From Rhynchopus sp. YZ270_cl-10 (Eukaryota; Euglenozoa; Diplonemea; Diplonemida; Diplonemidae), in assembly GCA_964035575.1 (NCBI GenBank), contig OZ037846.1, forward strand, positions 151,501 to 215,500: DNA of 64,000 nucleotides. The letters run 5' to 3'. The translations under genes and the position numbers were made by a program. Below, piece after piece: positions 31,994 through 41,648 of the stretch (the first letter of the stretch is position 1; each line of letters starts with the position of its first letter). The notes beneath the pieces are model-generated. The model saw only the letters and a program-made list of their open reading frames with translations, did no database searches and had not been told where the DNA came from.

Positions 31994-32132
31994 AATACGA
32001 ACAGCAAAAAAGTGAAAATAGAACTTTTTTTTCTTCATGGGTTGGGAACACGCATAACATTTTTTGAAGTGACTCTCCGCTAAAGGGTAACACAGAGCAA
32101 GATAGAGAGGGGGTCACCCAGATAAAAGATAA

Positions 32133-32989
32133 GGGCAGAACAACTTTATATTTTGGTTCTCGTTTGCGCGCGCACCTTTTTTTGAGATTTGGGGAAAAAA
32201 TAAGTTTTTGGAGAATAAGTTTTGACCAGTACAAGGGGGACGGGGTGCTGTAGAGTACAAGGGGATGACGACCGTAAGACAGGTAAGCTCAAGAAGTTTG
32301 GCTGCCTTTACCCATTTGGGTATGGGTTCATATTTTGTGAAAATTTTAGTCACTGAAATTGTGTCCATTTTTCTGTATATCCCCCACCACAGAACGGGCG
32401 GATTCCGGAAATGCAAATGCCGGTGTTTTCGGGCATTTTCATGTTTTCAGCATCAGGGTGAGAAAATCTGGGTTGTGGTATTTACTTGGCCCTCTTTACA
32501 TGGATTTTGACCAAAACCAAGAACTTGTCCATTTCGGCAAATTGACCCCATCACACAACGGACGGATTCCGAAAATGCAAATGCCGGTGTTTTCGAGCAC
32601 TTTCATGTTTTCAGCATCCGGACGGGGCCGGGGCCAGGGGACTACTGAGTTAGGTATACCCTGTGTGACCCTTTTAGAGATGGGCCCCGAAAAAGCATGT
32701 GCAAAACTGTACCGAAGAAAAGTCGTGAAAATTTAATCCCTGTAACCAACCCAACCCCTCAGGCCTGCCAACCCCTCATTGTTCCTGAAACTACTTCGTC
32801 AAAAAAAACTTTAGCGAAACTTTAGCGTGTAGCCACCCCATAGTGGAGCACACTCTAGGGTGGCTACACACCAATACAACCAAGTTTTCAAAAAACTTAT
32901 TTTCAGTGAAAGAACTTATTATTTGCGCACGCGCGCACGATTTTGGGATCCCCAAATAACGAGAACCAAAATAAAAAGTTGTTCTGCCC
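32133..32989. mobile_element. PIF/Harbinger-like non-autonomous element with TAA target duplication
   Basis: The terminal inverted repeats begin GGGCAGAACAACTTTATATT (left) and pair with AACTTTTTATTTTGGTTCTCG-type sequence at the right end, which finishes GTTGTTCTGCCC at 32989. The flanks are TAA (32130-32132 and 32990-32992). Duplication copy A shows the empty site with a single TAA (near 26815), which proves both ends and the 3-bp duplication. TAA duplication with a GGGC terminus is the PIF/Harbinger pattern. Inside are two copies of dispersed repeat 'P' (32384-32442, 32519-32600) and an inverted repeat 'G' (32840-32891). No coding frame. Confidence 0.88.
32519..32600 (-). repeat. Dispersed repeat 'P' shared by three transposon families
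   Basis: The core reads (minus strand) CGGCATTTGCATTTTCGGAA, then GTCCG, GGGGTCAATT and GAAATGGACAAGTTC. Other copies: 32384-32442, 44425-44503 (inside the element at 44273-45075), and diverged copies at 54578-54640 and 54745-54790 (inside 54446-55919). Its presence in elements with unrelated ends suggests sequence exchange between families or a shared captured segment. Confidence 0.65.
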
Positions 32990-33093
32990 TAAAACAAACA
33001 AAAGTTTTTGCGTTCCTCGTGCTCTCGTCGTTGTCCCTTTCCAGGTTGTGACGTGGTGGGTGCCAGAGCAGACAGGCGCAATATACCTCATTG

Positions 33094-34545
33094 CTAAAAG
33101 ACTTCCCTACGGTGCTCGAGGAGAACCTGCACCACATCTGCATGTTGTTCCACCCTCGCACGGTCCAATGCAGTGTGGCCCAACAAATTTCTGTGGTTCA
33201 CGTCCACCTCTGGCAAGCCCACAAGATAGCGCACAGTCTCGGTGTGTCCATAACGAGCCGCAACGCTGAGGCATCTGTCACTCTTGTCATCCATCTCACA
33301 TACGTCCGCACCTGCTTCGACCAACATCTGCACAATTTCAGGATTTCCCACCATACAAGCACGGTGAAGAGGCGCACATCCATTGTCGGTCTTTGCTTCG
33401 ACGTCTGCCCCCGCATCAATGAGCACCTTCACCACATCTGAGTGCTTCCGTAACACTGCGCGGTGCAATGAAGTGTATCCCTTGTTACTTGAGTGATTCA
33501 TGTCCACTTCTGGCAAGCCCACAAGATAGCGCACAGTTTCGGCTTCTCCACGAGCTGATGCACCCGCAAGACACGTGCTTCCATTGTCGTCTGTGACACG
33601 CACTTCTGCACCTGCTTTCACCAACAGCTTCACAACGTCGAGTCCTCTTGAAAGGTGCAGAACTGAACTTCCCGTGGCATCATCCTTTGCCTCGATGTCT
33701 GCCCCTGCATCAATGAGCACCTCCACCACAGCTGCATGGTTGTTATTAGCTGCGCAGTGCAACGCAGTGAGGCTTTTGTTATTCTTGTGATTCACGTCCA
33801 CCTGTGGCAAGCCCACAAGATAGCGCATCGTCTCGGTGTGTCCACGATAGGTCGCAAAGAAAAGACATGTGTTTCCTTCGTTGCTTGTGGCACGTACTCC
33901 TGCACCTGCTTTCACCAGCATCTTCACAATCTGGAGATTCGCACTGCTTGCCACGAGGAGTGGCGAACGTCCATCGTTGCCCTTTCGCTCAATATCTGCC
34001 CCTGCATCAATGAGCACCTCCACCACATCTGCATGCTTGTTACGTACTGCAGAGAACAACGCAGAGCGGCCGTCGTCAGATATGTGATTCACGTCCACAT
34101 CCTTCAAGCCCACAAGATAGCGCACAGTCTCGGCTTCTCCACGAGATGATGCACACATAAGACACGTGCGTCCATTGTTGTCTGTGACACGCACCCCTGC
34201 ACCTGCTTTCACCAACAGCTTCACAACGTCAAGTGCTCCTGAACGGCAAGCCCAGTGCAGAGGCGAACGTCCCATGCTGTCCTTTGCTTCGATGTCTGCC
34301 CCTGCATCAATGAGCACCTGACACACTGCAGGGTCTGCCCACATGGCTGGACAGGCACGCCCTTCTGTATCCTCCTGCCCGTGTGGGACCATCGCCACGT
34401 TGCTGCAGACTGACTTCCAATGCTGCAAGAGAGTCATGTCCCTCTTCTTGGAAGCCTCCACCAAGACCTCGTCTGCAGAAATCTTTGTACTCTTTGGTGG
34501 GTTCTCGTCCAATGTAGTGTCCACATCCACGTGTCGCTTCGACAT
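33094..34545 (-). CDS. Ankyrin-repeat protein, copy B (483 aa)
   Basis: Paralogue of 26916-29168. ATG at 34545 (MSKRHVDVDTTLDENPPKS) and the same C-terminus (VLLEHRREVF). Relative to copy A it lacks about 75 residues after SKKRDMT, where the frame jumps in phase to LLQHWKSVCSNVAMVPHGQE. It also lacks the 197-residue internal tandem unit, leaving about ten ankyrin repeats. It is still fully open, so it may be functional. Scattered amino-acid differences (for example TDNNGRTCLMCASSRGEAET against TDNEGYTCLMCASHHGHTET) show divergence since duplication. No targeting signal is seen. Confidence 0.92.
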   Translation of the reverse strand: MSKRHVDVDTTLDENPPKSTKISADEVLVEASKKRDMTLLQHWKSVCSNVAMVPHGQEDTEGRACPAMWADPAVCQVLIDAGADIEAKDSMGRSPLHWACRSGALDVVKLLVKAGAGVRVTDNNGRTCLMCASSRGEAETVRYLVGLKDVDVNHISDDGRSALFSAVRNKHADVVEVLIDAGADIERKGNDGRSPLLVASSANLQIVKMLVKAGAGVRATSNEGNTCLFFATYRGHTETMRYLVGLPQVDVNHKNNKSLTALHCAANNNHAAVVEVLIDAGADIEAKDDATGSSVLHLSRGLDVVKLLVKAGAEVRVTDDNGSTCLAGASARGEAETVRYLVGLPEVDMNHSSNKGYTSLHRAVLRKHSDVVKVLIDAGADVEAKTDNGCAPLHRACMVGNPEIVQMLVEAGADVCEMDDKSDRCLSVAARYGHTETVRYLVGLPEVDVNHRNLLGHTALDRARVEQHADVVQVLLEHRREVF

Positions 34546-35471
34546 GGTTTTTATTTAGTATGCTGGTGGGTGGTGTGTTCTTCTCTCCTAATTGAGGGCT
34601 AACACACGACGACCCTTCTGAGTTCTGACAGTTCGTTTGAGCACCTGGTGTCTGAATATGCCTAGGGGGGTTCCGACCTAGGGGCTATCAAATGGGGTAA
34701 CATTGGGATTTTTTTCAAATAAAAAACGTGTTTCTGTGTTCTGATGATGAAATCCACCCCACAGCCCCATAAAAATGACACATGAGCCCAAAAACCCCGG
34801 TTTTGGGGTGATACTCCTGGGGGGGTGGGGTGGAAATCAGAAGTGCCTCGTGCCTGGGTCGGAAGACGTTTGGCAAAAAGGCTCTTCAGAAACAAAAGTT
34901 GACTTGAACTACAACAGCCCTCTCGTGACAGTGTGTACCTTTGGTACATCTGCACCGGGTGGAAACAAGATTTTGATCCTAAACCTCTCTGTGCTTAGAA
35001 CCGTTGGGAACCGTCGGGGGGGCGCAGTGTTCGCTCTGCAACGCCACTAAAAGGTTAACATTGAAAGCAGAAGATGAACGAGGAACCAAATACTCACAGT
35101 GTTCCAGCTACATACTACCTTCAAGCAAGCTGCCCCCTTACCCCATCCCGTCAGTTGGCACAACGGAAGCACTTCAAAAGACAGCCACGCCCGGAAGAGG
35201 TGGGTTTATTTTGTGCTGTTCTGGAAAAAGTAAGTGTAAAAAAAAAAAATAGTGTACTTTGTGTCCACTTCTTTCTGAGCGACCCTTCCCTCCCTCCCCC
35301 TTTTTTTGCGACAAAAAAAAAGGCATTTGAAAAGAGTGTAACGGTACCCACAAAACAAATAGGCGAGGAACCGGGGGGGGGAAAGAGAGAGGTGTCTACA
35401 CGTCATCAATTAATCAAACGTACCAAAAAATACCGTGAGGTTTGAGACGAACCTCACGAAATGACCGCATT

Positions 35472-35513
35472 TTTGTATTAATGTAGCCACCCTAAGTGTG
35501 CTCCAGTATTTTC
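35472..35513 (+). repeat. Dispersed repeat 'G' copy within duplication copy B
   Basis: Lacks the GAAAACTTG head and has CCCTAAGTG. It ends seven bases from the cyclase stop codon, so it forms the start of that gene's 3' UTR. Confidence 0.7.
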
Positions 35514-35519
35514 ATCCAC

Positions 35520-37628
35520 TCAACACACAAGCCGATAGACGTCGTGGCTCCCTTTGTGCGGGACCAGCACATCCCCGAGGGAGGTGGTGACGTGCCCCTC
35601 TGGTGGTGCGAAGAGACACACATTGCCACAGCGCACAGCCTCCTCGCAGAGCGTCCAGGAGCGGCGCACGCAGCGGCCGACGACGGTCACGAAGCGTTGG
35701 CTGCGTGCTCCGACGTCGCCGTGCTGCACGACCCCGCTGACGAGACCTGCGCCGTTGACAACGCAGGAGGCGTTCATGAGACGCGAGACAAAGCGCACCG
35801 CCGCTTCTGTGTGCGCTGGCGCAGAGCGTGTCACGTTCCACCCAACGCAGACGTAGCTGCCCAGGAGCGTGACCACCACACCACCGCTCTGATCCAAGGC
35901 TACTGTCAGTGTGGTCAGCGCAACGCTCATGTTGTGCAGCGCAACGGGGCTCTGCTCGTCGCCAACAGACAGCTCTGTGACACCAACCGTGGCGGAGACC
36001 AGGCGTGCCGACCCAGCGATGATCCTGCTTGCCTCGCCAGCCAGATCGCTGCGCTCTGTGGCGCGGGAACGGAGTGAGCTCGCAAGAGAGTCGCAGCATG
36101 TGTCGTCTGGGGCAGCGCGTCCTGTGGTTGGGTCGCGGAGGAAGACGTGCTTGCGTCCTGCAAGTGACTTAGCCCATATGTTCGAGACAAACGTGTTTCC
36201 AGACACACCCTTCAAATCAAGAGCCGCAGTATCACCAACTATGCCGTTGCAACCATTGCATTCAGAAGACCACAATGCAGAGCAAATCGCCACAGCGCCA
36301 GGTGAGCAAATGGTTTCAAGGCGTGATGCGACGTTGACAGTGTGTCCGAAGTAGTCCATGCGTCCAGTGAGTGTGTTCAGCTCCGCAGTGACAGGCCCTG
36401 TGTTGATCCCAATGCGGACAGTGAGGCCACACCACAGCAAGCCCTGCTTAGCGCAGATCGGTGCGTCCTCCATAAGAGACGGCGGCCACTCCGCCTCGCG
36501 CAGCCGTTCGTGCACCTTCAGCGCAAAGTCCATCCCGTCCTGTGTCGTCGCAAAGGCAATCATGAAGGCGTCGCCAATCGTCTTCACCTCGTAGCCGCCG
36601 AAGGTGTGCATCACGTCCCGTATCACAGTGTTGTGGATGCGCAGCCCAGCACGCATCCCGTCAGGTGCAGCTTCCCAGATCGACGTAGACGCACGGATGT
36701 CTGTAAAGACGATGGTTGCTACGTTGTCCAGCCCTGGCGGTACAACGGCGTTGCGTCGGACGCTACTGACGTCCTCTGCATCCATCTCCTCAAACAGCGC
36801 AGCAGGGAGGTAGGGACGGTACTTCCGCAGGTTGCCCTCCATCTTGCGCAGCGTTGCGTGCATCTCCTCTGGGAGCAGCGTCTCCTGTGCATCAAGCATG
36901 CGCGCCACACCCTCCACGTCGTACCTTGCCAGCAGCGACGCAATCTCCTGCACAGCGTTGATCGTACGCTGCATGGCTGCTTGCTCCTTCACTATCACAC
37001 TTGCAAAGCCTCTTGTCGCTAGAAAATCTATCACAAACACTTGCAACGAAACGAACAAATACACCAACCGATTATTCCGTCCACATGGAACACTATCGCA
37101 CTGCGACAGCTCCGCCAACCGCTCTCTTCTCTCTGAATACGACAGCAGACCTGGAAGGTCGAGCAGGCCAAACCTGAAACGCTCCTCCATCGCCATCACC
37201 ACAATCCACACCACACTCGCACACACGAACCAGAAGCAGCACCGAGGGTCCACCTGCATTACAAGCAGCAGGTCCACCACAAGCACCAAGAGGATCGCGG
37301 TTTCGGAGCCTGCACAGCGCGCCGTCAGGTCTGCCAGCGCAATGTTCACACCATGCCCCAGCACCACGCCCAGGATCACCTTCGTGGTCAATTCCTTCTT
37401 GAATAGTACCGCTGCCATGGCAAAGCACCCAGCACATAGACCAGTCACCAAGGCTACAACGAGAACGTACCGTTCCTTCACATCAAGCAGGATGACGATA
37501 AGGTACAGAAGCACAAACATCACCTCAACAGCATTGATCCAGAAGAACAGATATCGGCGGCGCCGTTCGCGTACGGTCACTGTGCCGTCCATCGTGAGCG
37601 AAGGTTCAAGCCACTCAAATGCTTTCAT
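35520..37628 (-). CDS. Membrane adenylate cyclase (class III) with a degenerate second cyclase-like domain
   Basis: Makes cAMP from ATP. 702 aa from ATG 37628. The N-terminal third has about six membrane spans (30-200), then a helical linker (about 220-290) and the catalytic domain (about 305-480). Metal-binding Asp residues lie in FTDIRAST and KTIGDAFM. EVKTIGD and RMDYFG supply the Lys and Asp that select adenine, and NVASRLE supplies the transition-state Asn and Arg. The sequence style (STSIWEAAPDGM, HNTVIRDVMHTFGGYEVKT) is that of fungal and kinetoplastid cyclases. Residues about 520-702 look like a second cyclase fold without catalytic residues (SATVGVTELS, VVTLLGSYVCVGWN, QRFVTVVGRCVRRS). 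A single catalytic domain must dimerise, or pair with this degenerate one. Upstream, CTTTTTTTCCACACAAG 22 bases before the ATG is a possible splice acceptor. The 3' end is duplicated at 30985-31089. Confidence 0.92.
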   Translation of the reverse strand: MKAFEWLEPSLTMDGTVTVRERRRRYLFFWINAVEVMFVLLYLIVILLDVKERYVLVVALVTGLCAGCFAMAAVLFKKELTTKVILGVVLGHGVNIALADLTARCAGSETAILLVLVVDLLLVMQVDPRCCFWFVCASVVWIVVMAMEERFRFGLLDLPGLLSYSERRERLAELSQCDSVPCGRNNRLVYLFVSLQVFVIDFLATRGFASVIVKEQAAMQRTINAVQEIASLLARYDVEGVARMLDAQETLLPEEMHATLRKMEGNLRKYRPYLPAALFEEMDAEDVSSVRRNAVVPPGLDNVATIVFTDIRASTSIWEAAPDGMRAGLRIHNTVIRDVMHTFGGYEVKTIGDAFMIAFATTQDGMDFALKVHERLREAEWPPSLMEDAPICAKQGLLWCGLTVRIGINTGPVTAELNTLTGRMDYFGHTVNVASRLETICSPGAVAICSALWSSECNGCNGIVGDTAALDLKGVSGNTFVSNIWAKSLAGRKHVFLRDPTTGRAAPDDTCCDSLASSLRSRATERSDLAGEASRIIAGSARLVSATVGVTELSVGDEQSPVALHNMSVALTTLTVALDQSGGVVVTLLGSYVCVGWNVTRSAPAHTEAAVRFVSRLMNASCVVNGAGLVSGVVQHGDVGARSQRFVTVVGRCVRRSWTLCEEAVRCGNVCLFAPPEGHVTTSLGDVLVPHKGSHDVYRLVC

Positions 37629-38535
37629 TGTTTATTTTTTATTTTGTTTCTTGTGTGGAAAAAAAGTAGGACACTTTTCTAGTGTAGTTTGTTTTTTGTT
37701 GTGTAATTGAATACTGTTATGTCATTTGTGTTGGAGCAAGAATTTGGGAGGTGGGATTGGGCGAAAAAAAAAAAACATAGATTGAGAGGATAGGTAGGGG
37801 CTGTGATGTGCTATTGATGATTTGGTACGCAGAAATCACTGAGGGCGTGGGGGAGGATCAGTGAAGGATATTTTAGAACCAACTACACGACGCTGCATGC
37901 GGGACTTGGCATGATCAAAGAGCACAACTTCTTTACAAAGTCTTCACAGGGTCAGGGTCACATATTACAGAAAGTGTCGCTTGTCGTCCCCTTCTTGTAG
38001 TTATTTGATGCGTTGACGCTTCCACACACATTAATCTCACCTGTTGAGTGGTGGTGTTGCGGAGCAAGTGAACGACGTTGACACTCCACTCACAAAGTAG
38101 CGTGCGTAACAATAAAAATTACCCCTGAACAAGTTTTTACAAAGTCTACGGTACTATGTTACCTTTGACAACACCATGACATGTCAGACATGGTAAAAAC
38201 GATGATGTATCAAATACACACGTCATCCGACGCAAGCGAGGGAGACACAATCATAGAACAAATAGAATAGACTATAGACAACAATTGTAGGGCAGCAGTG
38301 CCCCCCTTCCGCGCAGGTATACTATAGTAGGTAAAAAAAGGTGCCCTCCGAAAAGAGAAAAAAAAAAATGCACATTGCACAAAACAAATACACGCGTGGT
38401 CAGAATAACCTTTCAATATAATATTATTGAAAGACACCTGCTGTCAACTTCGTTCTGCTGCACCCTATTTGCCAGTAAACCAAGAACTGTGAAACTGTGT
38501 GGGTTCAAACAGTGTTTTATTTATTTCGTGTCAGA
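37629..38535. other. Gene-free spacer 5' of the cyclase gene
   Basis: No gene. 37900-38150 shares diverged segments (TTCACAG, GGTCACA, AAGTTT-TACAAAGTC in the same order) with 43210-43315, so an old dispersed repeat is present. Confidence 0.5.
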
Positions 38536-38705
38536 CAGTTTCCGTAGGCGCGTAAAAAGTGAAAAAAATACGCGCGTAAAAAAAATCAGAAAAAAGTGCG
38601 TACGCGCGTTTTAAAAAAAAGAGAGAAGTCTCTTTTTTTACGCGCGTAAATGACGCCTTTTTCCTCTTACGCGCAGAAAAAGGGCCTATGCGCATACGGA
38701 AACTG
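38536..38705. mobile_element. 170-bp inverted-repeat element with TACGCGCGTA words
   Basis: Ends are CAGTTTCCGTA and TACGGAAACTG. The interior is an array of the palindromic word (T)ACGCGCGT(A), five or six copies. Non-coding. No clear target duplication. Confidence 0.75.
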
Positions 38706-38855
38706 TGATCACCTTGCAAAAGGGAAAAAAAAAGGCATCATGGACAGGGCTCTCAAGATCCTCCACGAAAAAAGCAGAATTTTCGAAATGAGGAGGATTC
38801 ATTTTTGCAAAAAAAAAACCCCAAAAAAAAAAATTTTCCCCCGCAACAAGCGGTC

Positions 38856-38876
38856 GTCGCGCGCTTCGCGCGCGCC
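38856..38876. repeat. Short CG-rich hairpin with GCTTCGC core
   Basis: CGCGCGC-TTC-GCGCGCG. It is the complement-strand form of the GCGAAGC mini-hairpin (38863-38869), as at the apices of the longer foldbacks. Confidence 0.7.
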
Positions 38877-38940
38877 TCCCTGACAGGGGAGAGCGGAGAG
38901 GCGAGTCAATTTTGCGAAATAATAAAAAAAAACGGAAATC

Positions 38941-39296
38941 TAAAGGGGCCCCCCGAATAAGTTCTTTATTTGGGGGGTGGTTGCTCGAAGAATAAAAGAA
39001 GTTATTTGGAATCGAAGTTATTTGGGGGGGAAGTTATTTGGGCAAAAAACACCGTACCATAATTTTTTTTCGCCTGCGGCGCCATTTTTTTCTGCTTTTT
39101 TTTGCTCCGCAAAAAAAATATACAGTAGTACTGGGTACACTATCAGTTTGGAGGAAATTTTTGAAAAATAAAAAAGGAAGTGGAAGGGGGCGAAGTTATT
39201 CGGTAACTTTTTCGGCACCTAAAATCTGGAAAAAAAAGAAGTTATTTGGGAAAATGCCTATTATTTGGGGGGGAACTTATTCGGGGGGCCCCTTTA
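38941..39296. mobile_element. 356-bp element with perfect 24-bp inverted ends
   Basis: 38941-38964 (TAAAGGGGCCCCCCGAATAA...) and 39273-39296 are perfect inverted copies; ATC stands directly outside both ends, a possible 3-bp target duplication. The word GAAGTTATTTGGG recurs five times, with related TTATTCGG. One dispersed repeat 'C' lies inside (39050-39120). Non-coding. Confidence 0.85.
39050..39120 (+). repeat. Dispersed repeat 'C'
   Basis: Reads ACACCGTACCATAA, then a T-run, CGCCTGCGGCGCCATTT, T-run, TTGCTCCGCAAAAAAAATA. Further copies: 39475-39542 and 39593-39640 (minus strand), 58451-58503 and 58541-58613 (plus strand). GCCTGCGGC and TTGC(TCC)GCAA can each form a small hairpin. Confidence 0.8.
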
Positions 39297-39474
39297 ATCC
39301 TTTCTCTTGCACCATACGCTCTACGAACCGTACAAAACCAATACGTCTTCCAGAAGCAGGGGCTGATGCAACGGCGGGCCATTTTTTTAAAAATGGCAAA
39401 ATTTTTGCAGCTTTGGCCAAGTTGTATTTTTTGGCTGCAAAATGCAAGGGTATCCAAAGACATTGCCAACTCTA

Positions 39475-39640
39475 TTTTTTTGCGGAGCAAAAAAAATAAT
39501 ATAAATGGCGCCGCAGGCGAAAAAAAATTAGGGTACGGTGTAAAAATGCTTCCTTTTACACCACATAATCACTCAGCGAACCCTTTTTTTGAGTAGCAAA
39601 AAATGAAAATGGCGCCGCAGGCAAATTTTTTTTTAAGGTG
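39475..39640 (-). repeat. Two inverted copies of dispersed repeat 'C'
   Basis: 39475-39542 is full length; 39593-39640 lacks most of the GCTCCGC half. Between them CGGTGTAAAAATG and TTTTACACC form a short inverted pair. Confidence 0.7.
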
Positions 39641-39930
39641 CAGCCCTGGACGGTGCATACAAGCTCGGGAAAATATTGGCTCCCTCGGGGGAGACAAAGT
39701 GACCCCCACTATAAAACCCCTAGGAGGATAATCCTCCACCCGAGCCCGCCAAAAAAAAAAAAAAAAATGGAGGAAATCCTCCACCAAAAAAGCCTGAAAA
39801 AAAAAAAAAAAAAGCCCCTGGAGGAAATATCCTCCCCTACGTGGAGGATCTTGAGAGCACTGATCATGGATCGCCTGGCAATTTTTTTTAAAAGCGGGAA
39901 AGATGAGTACAAAACCTACAGATTTTTTAG

Positions 39931-40095
39931 ATGACCCTAAGCCTCTCGTGCTTAGTCACCTTTTTGTCAAGGCTTGAAGGAAGAAGAGTAGAGTTGAAAT
40001 ACAAAGCCCTCTCGTGAACAGTGCACCTTGGTACATGACTGGCTGTACCGGGGGGGTGGACACCCCAACCATGCTGTCCTGCGTTTACATCTGAT
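39931..40095 (+). repeat. Dispersed SINE-like repeat 'S', fullest copy
   Basis: About 165 bp. The head (GATGACCCTAAGCCTCTCGTG then CTTAGTCACC) folds as CTAAGC/GCTTAG. After a gap come TTGAAATACAAAGCCCTCTC, GTACCTTGGTAC-like and GGTGGACACC-like hairpins, and CCAACCATGC. Other copies or pieces: 11634, 11910, 12951, 18283, 29690, 34975, 40364, 42680-42790, 45556, 55980 and 59105-59310. No clear tRNA-type A and B boxes were found, so SINE status is only suspected. Confidence 0.7.
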
Positions 40096-40571
40096 AGAGA
40101 AAGTCGATGAAACATACAGACACCCTTCTGGGCAGCATCTTGGGCGCAGGTACAACAAGAAAATGTTGTAAATATGAAACGCCTCTTGTACGCACAGCCG
40201 TTCAGGTGGTTTCTTTCTAACACCAAATGATGTATAGTGCGAAGCCTCAGTGGACTATATAGAAACCACAGAGGAGCACTGAAGAGAAAAAAAAGTTTTG
40301 GTAAAGATAAAACCTAGCCACGTCTTATCTTAGTATCTTGTATCAAAAAAGAAATCAACATTTTAGATGATCCTTAGTCACCTAATAAAAATCCTTCAGA
40401 ATGGAGCAAAAAAAAAATATGCTAGAAAACTGTCATTATTATTTTTTTTAACCCTTGCAAAAATGGCTTTATTTTGTAAATTTTTTGGGAGAAAAAAAAA
40501 AGAAGATTTGATAGGCTACACTTCAAAGGCTGCTAATTTATTTTCCTTCTTTTTTCCCCCCTTTATTTTCC
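40096..40571. other. Gene-free spacer 3' of the amidase gene
   Basis: AT-rich. A short repeat 'S' head lies at 40364-40382. Nothing else seen. Confidence 0.45.
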
Positions 40572-41648
40572 TCACTGCTTCGGCTGGATGGTCTCCGTCA
40601 CGTCCACGATCCCCAGATCATTTGTGACTATCCGCACCTTCCAGGGCTCGGTCGTTGCGTTCAACTTCGTCACATCCACCATCTTCCAGGTCATATCGTG
40701 CATCGTCCTGTAGTACGTCCTCCCAAGATGCGGTACCTGCAGAACTGACCAGATTGTCGCCTCAAAGTCGTACGGCACACCGGACACATTTTTAATCGCG
40801 ACACTCCCTTCCACAATCTGCACTGTGTTGATGATGGCGGTTCCTAGGGTAACAGCTTGGTCCAAGGTCACATGCGATTTTCCTTTCATCCCAAACTCCC
40901 TACCATAAAAGGATTTTACGAATCGAGACGGCGGGGAAGAGTCTCCTGGCATGCCGAGCAGCTGGGTGCCGAGGGAAACAGATTCGGGGATGTTTCCATG
41001 CTGGATGAGGTCTTTTGGGAGCATGCTGGAAAGGGCAACGTAGTTGTTCAAATTGGTTACCTGCCATTCAAAGGATGGGTCGTTGGTGAGCACCCCGACA
41101 GAGTTCTGCATCCAAGAGGGCACACCGTTGCCGATGTTGTATTCGAGCACCCAGACTTCTCCGGTTTTGTCAATCAGGTTCCAATGGCTTGCGCCGAAGT
41201 CAGCCTTGTCGGGAAGGTCGGTAACATTGAGGGTTGCAACCTTCTGCTTAGCCTCCGCAATGCTTTCGCAGTTTCCTAAGAGAAATCCCGCCATCTGAAG
41301 ATATTCCATGCCGTTGGCCCGGATCCCGGCGGGGTGGTATTTGGCGAGCTTCTGCTCCAGCATCTGCACAACAAGCCCTGCGGTGTTCTGCCCTTCCACA
41401 ACCAACCCATCCCCCAGGTTCAAATCCAGCGAGAAAAAGGCATGCTCGTTGACCCAGGAGAAGGTCGATATGATGGTCCCCATTTTCTCCCCTTTCGGGT
41501 GGAACGCAGCGACGGAGATGTCTTTCGCGTTGCCTGCGTATTCTAGTGTGCGCGCGACGAGAGGGAATGATGCGCCATTGTGCTCCACGGGGATGGAGAC
41601 AGTGGTGCATGCGAGACTGCACGCGGTGTAGAGAACAGAGGTCAGCAT
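40572..41648 (-). CDS. Secreted Ntn amidase, choloylglycine hydrolase / penicillin V acylase family
   Basis: Cleaves a non-peptide amide bond with an N-terminal cysteine. 358 aa from ATG 41648. Residues 1-13 (MLTSVLYTACSLA) are a short signal peptide, and cleavage would expose Cys14 (CTTVSIP) as the nucleophile, the arrangement expected in this family. ARTLEY (Arg33) and VLTNDPSFEWQVTNLNNYV are the other conserved family segments. The natural substrate is unknown (bile-salt, acyl-homoserine lactone and N-acyl amide hydrolases all occur here). The product is probably secreted or lysosomal. The 5' end, with the first 46 or so codons and the upstream 130 bases, is repeated twice more upstream (41785-42346). 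CACACAG, 33 bases before the ATG on the minus strand, is a candidate splice or trans-splice acceptor, present in each copy. Confidence 0.9.
   Translation of the reverse strand: MLTSVLYTACSLACTTVSIPVEHNGASFPLVARTLEYAGNAKDISVAAFHPKGEKMGTIISTFSWVNEHAFFSLDLNLGDGLVVEGQNTAGLVVQMLEQKLAKYHPAGIRANGMEYLQMAGFLLGNCESIAEAKQKVATLNVTDLPDKADFGASHWNLIDKTGEVWVLEYNIGNGVPSWMQNSVGVLTNDPSFEWQVTNLNNYVALSSMLPKDLIQHGNIPESVSLGTQLLGMPGDSSPPSRFVKSFYGREFGMKGKSHVTLDQAVTLGTAIINTVQIVEGSVAIKNVSGVPYDFEATIWSVLQVPHLGRTYYRTMHDMTWKMVDVTKLNATTEPWKVRIVTNDLGIVDVTETIQPKQ

Larger units (their letters stand above)
31994..35625. repeat. Segmental duplication, copy B
   Basis: Counterpart of 26680-31090. It contains the shorter ankyrin gene and runs into the intact cyclase gene at its right edge, so the cyclase side is the original junction. 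Breakpoints: left near 31994 (ATACGAACAGC), right at 35625. Confidence 0.92.
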
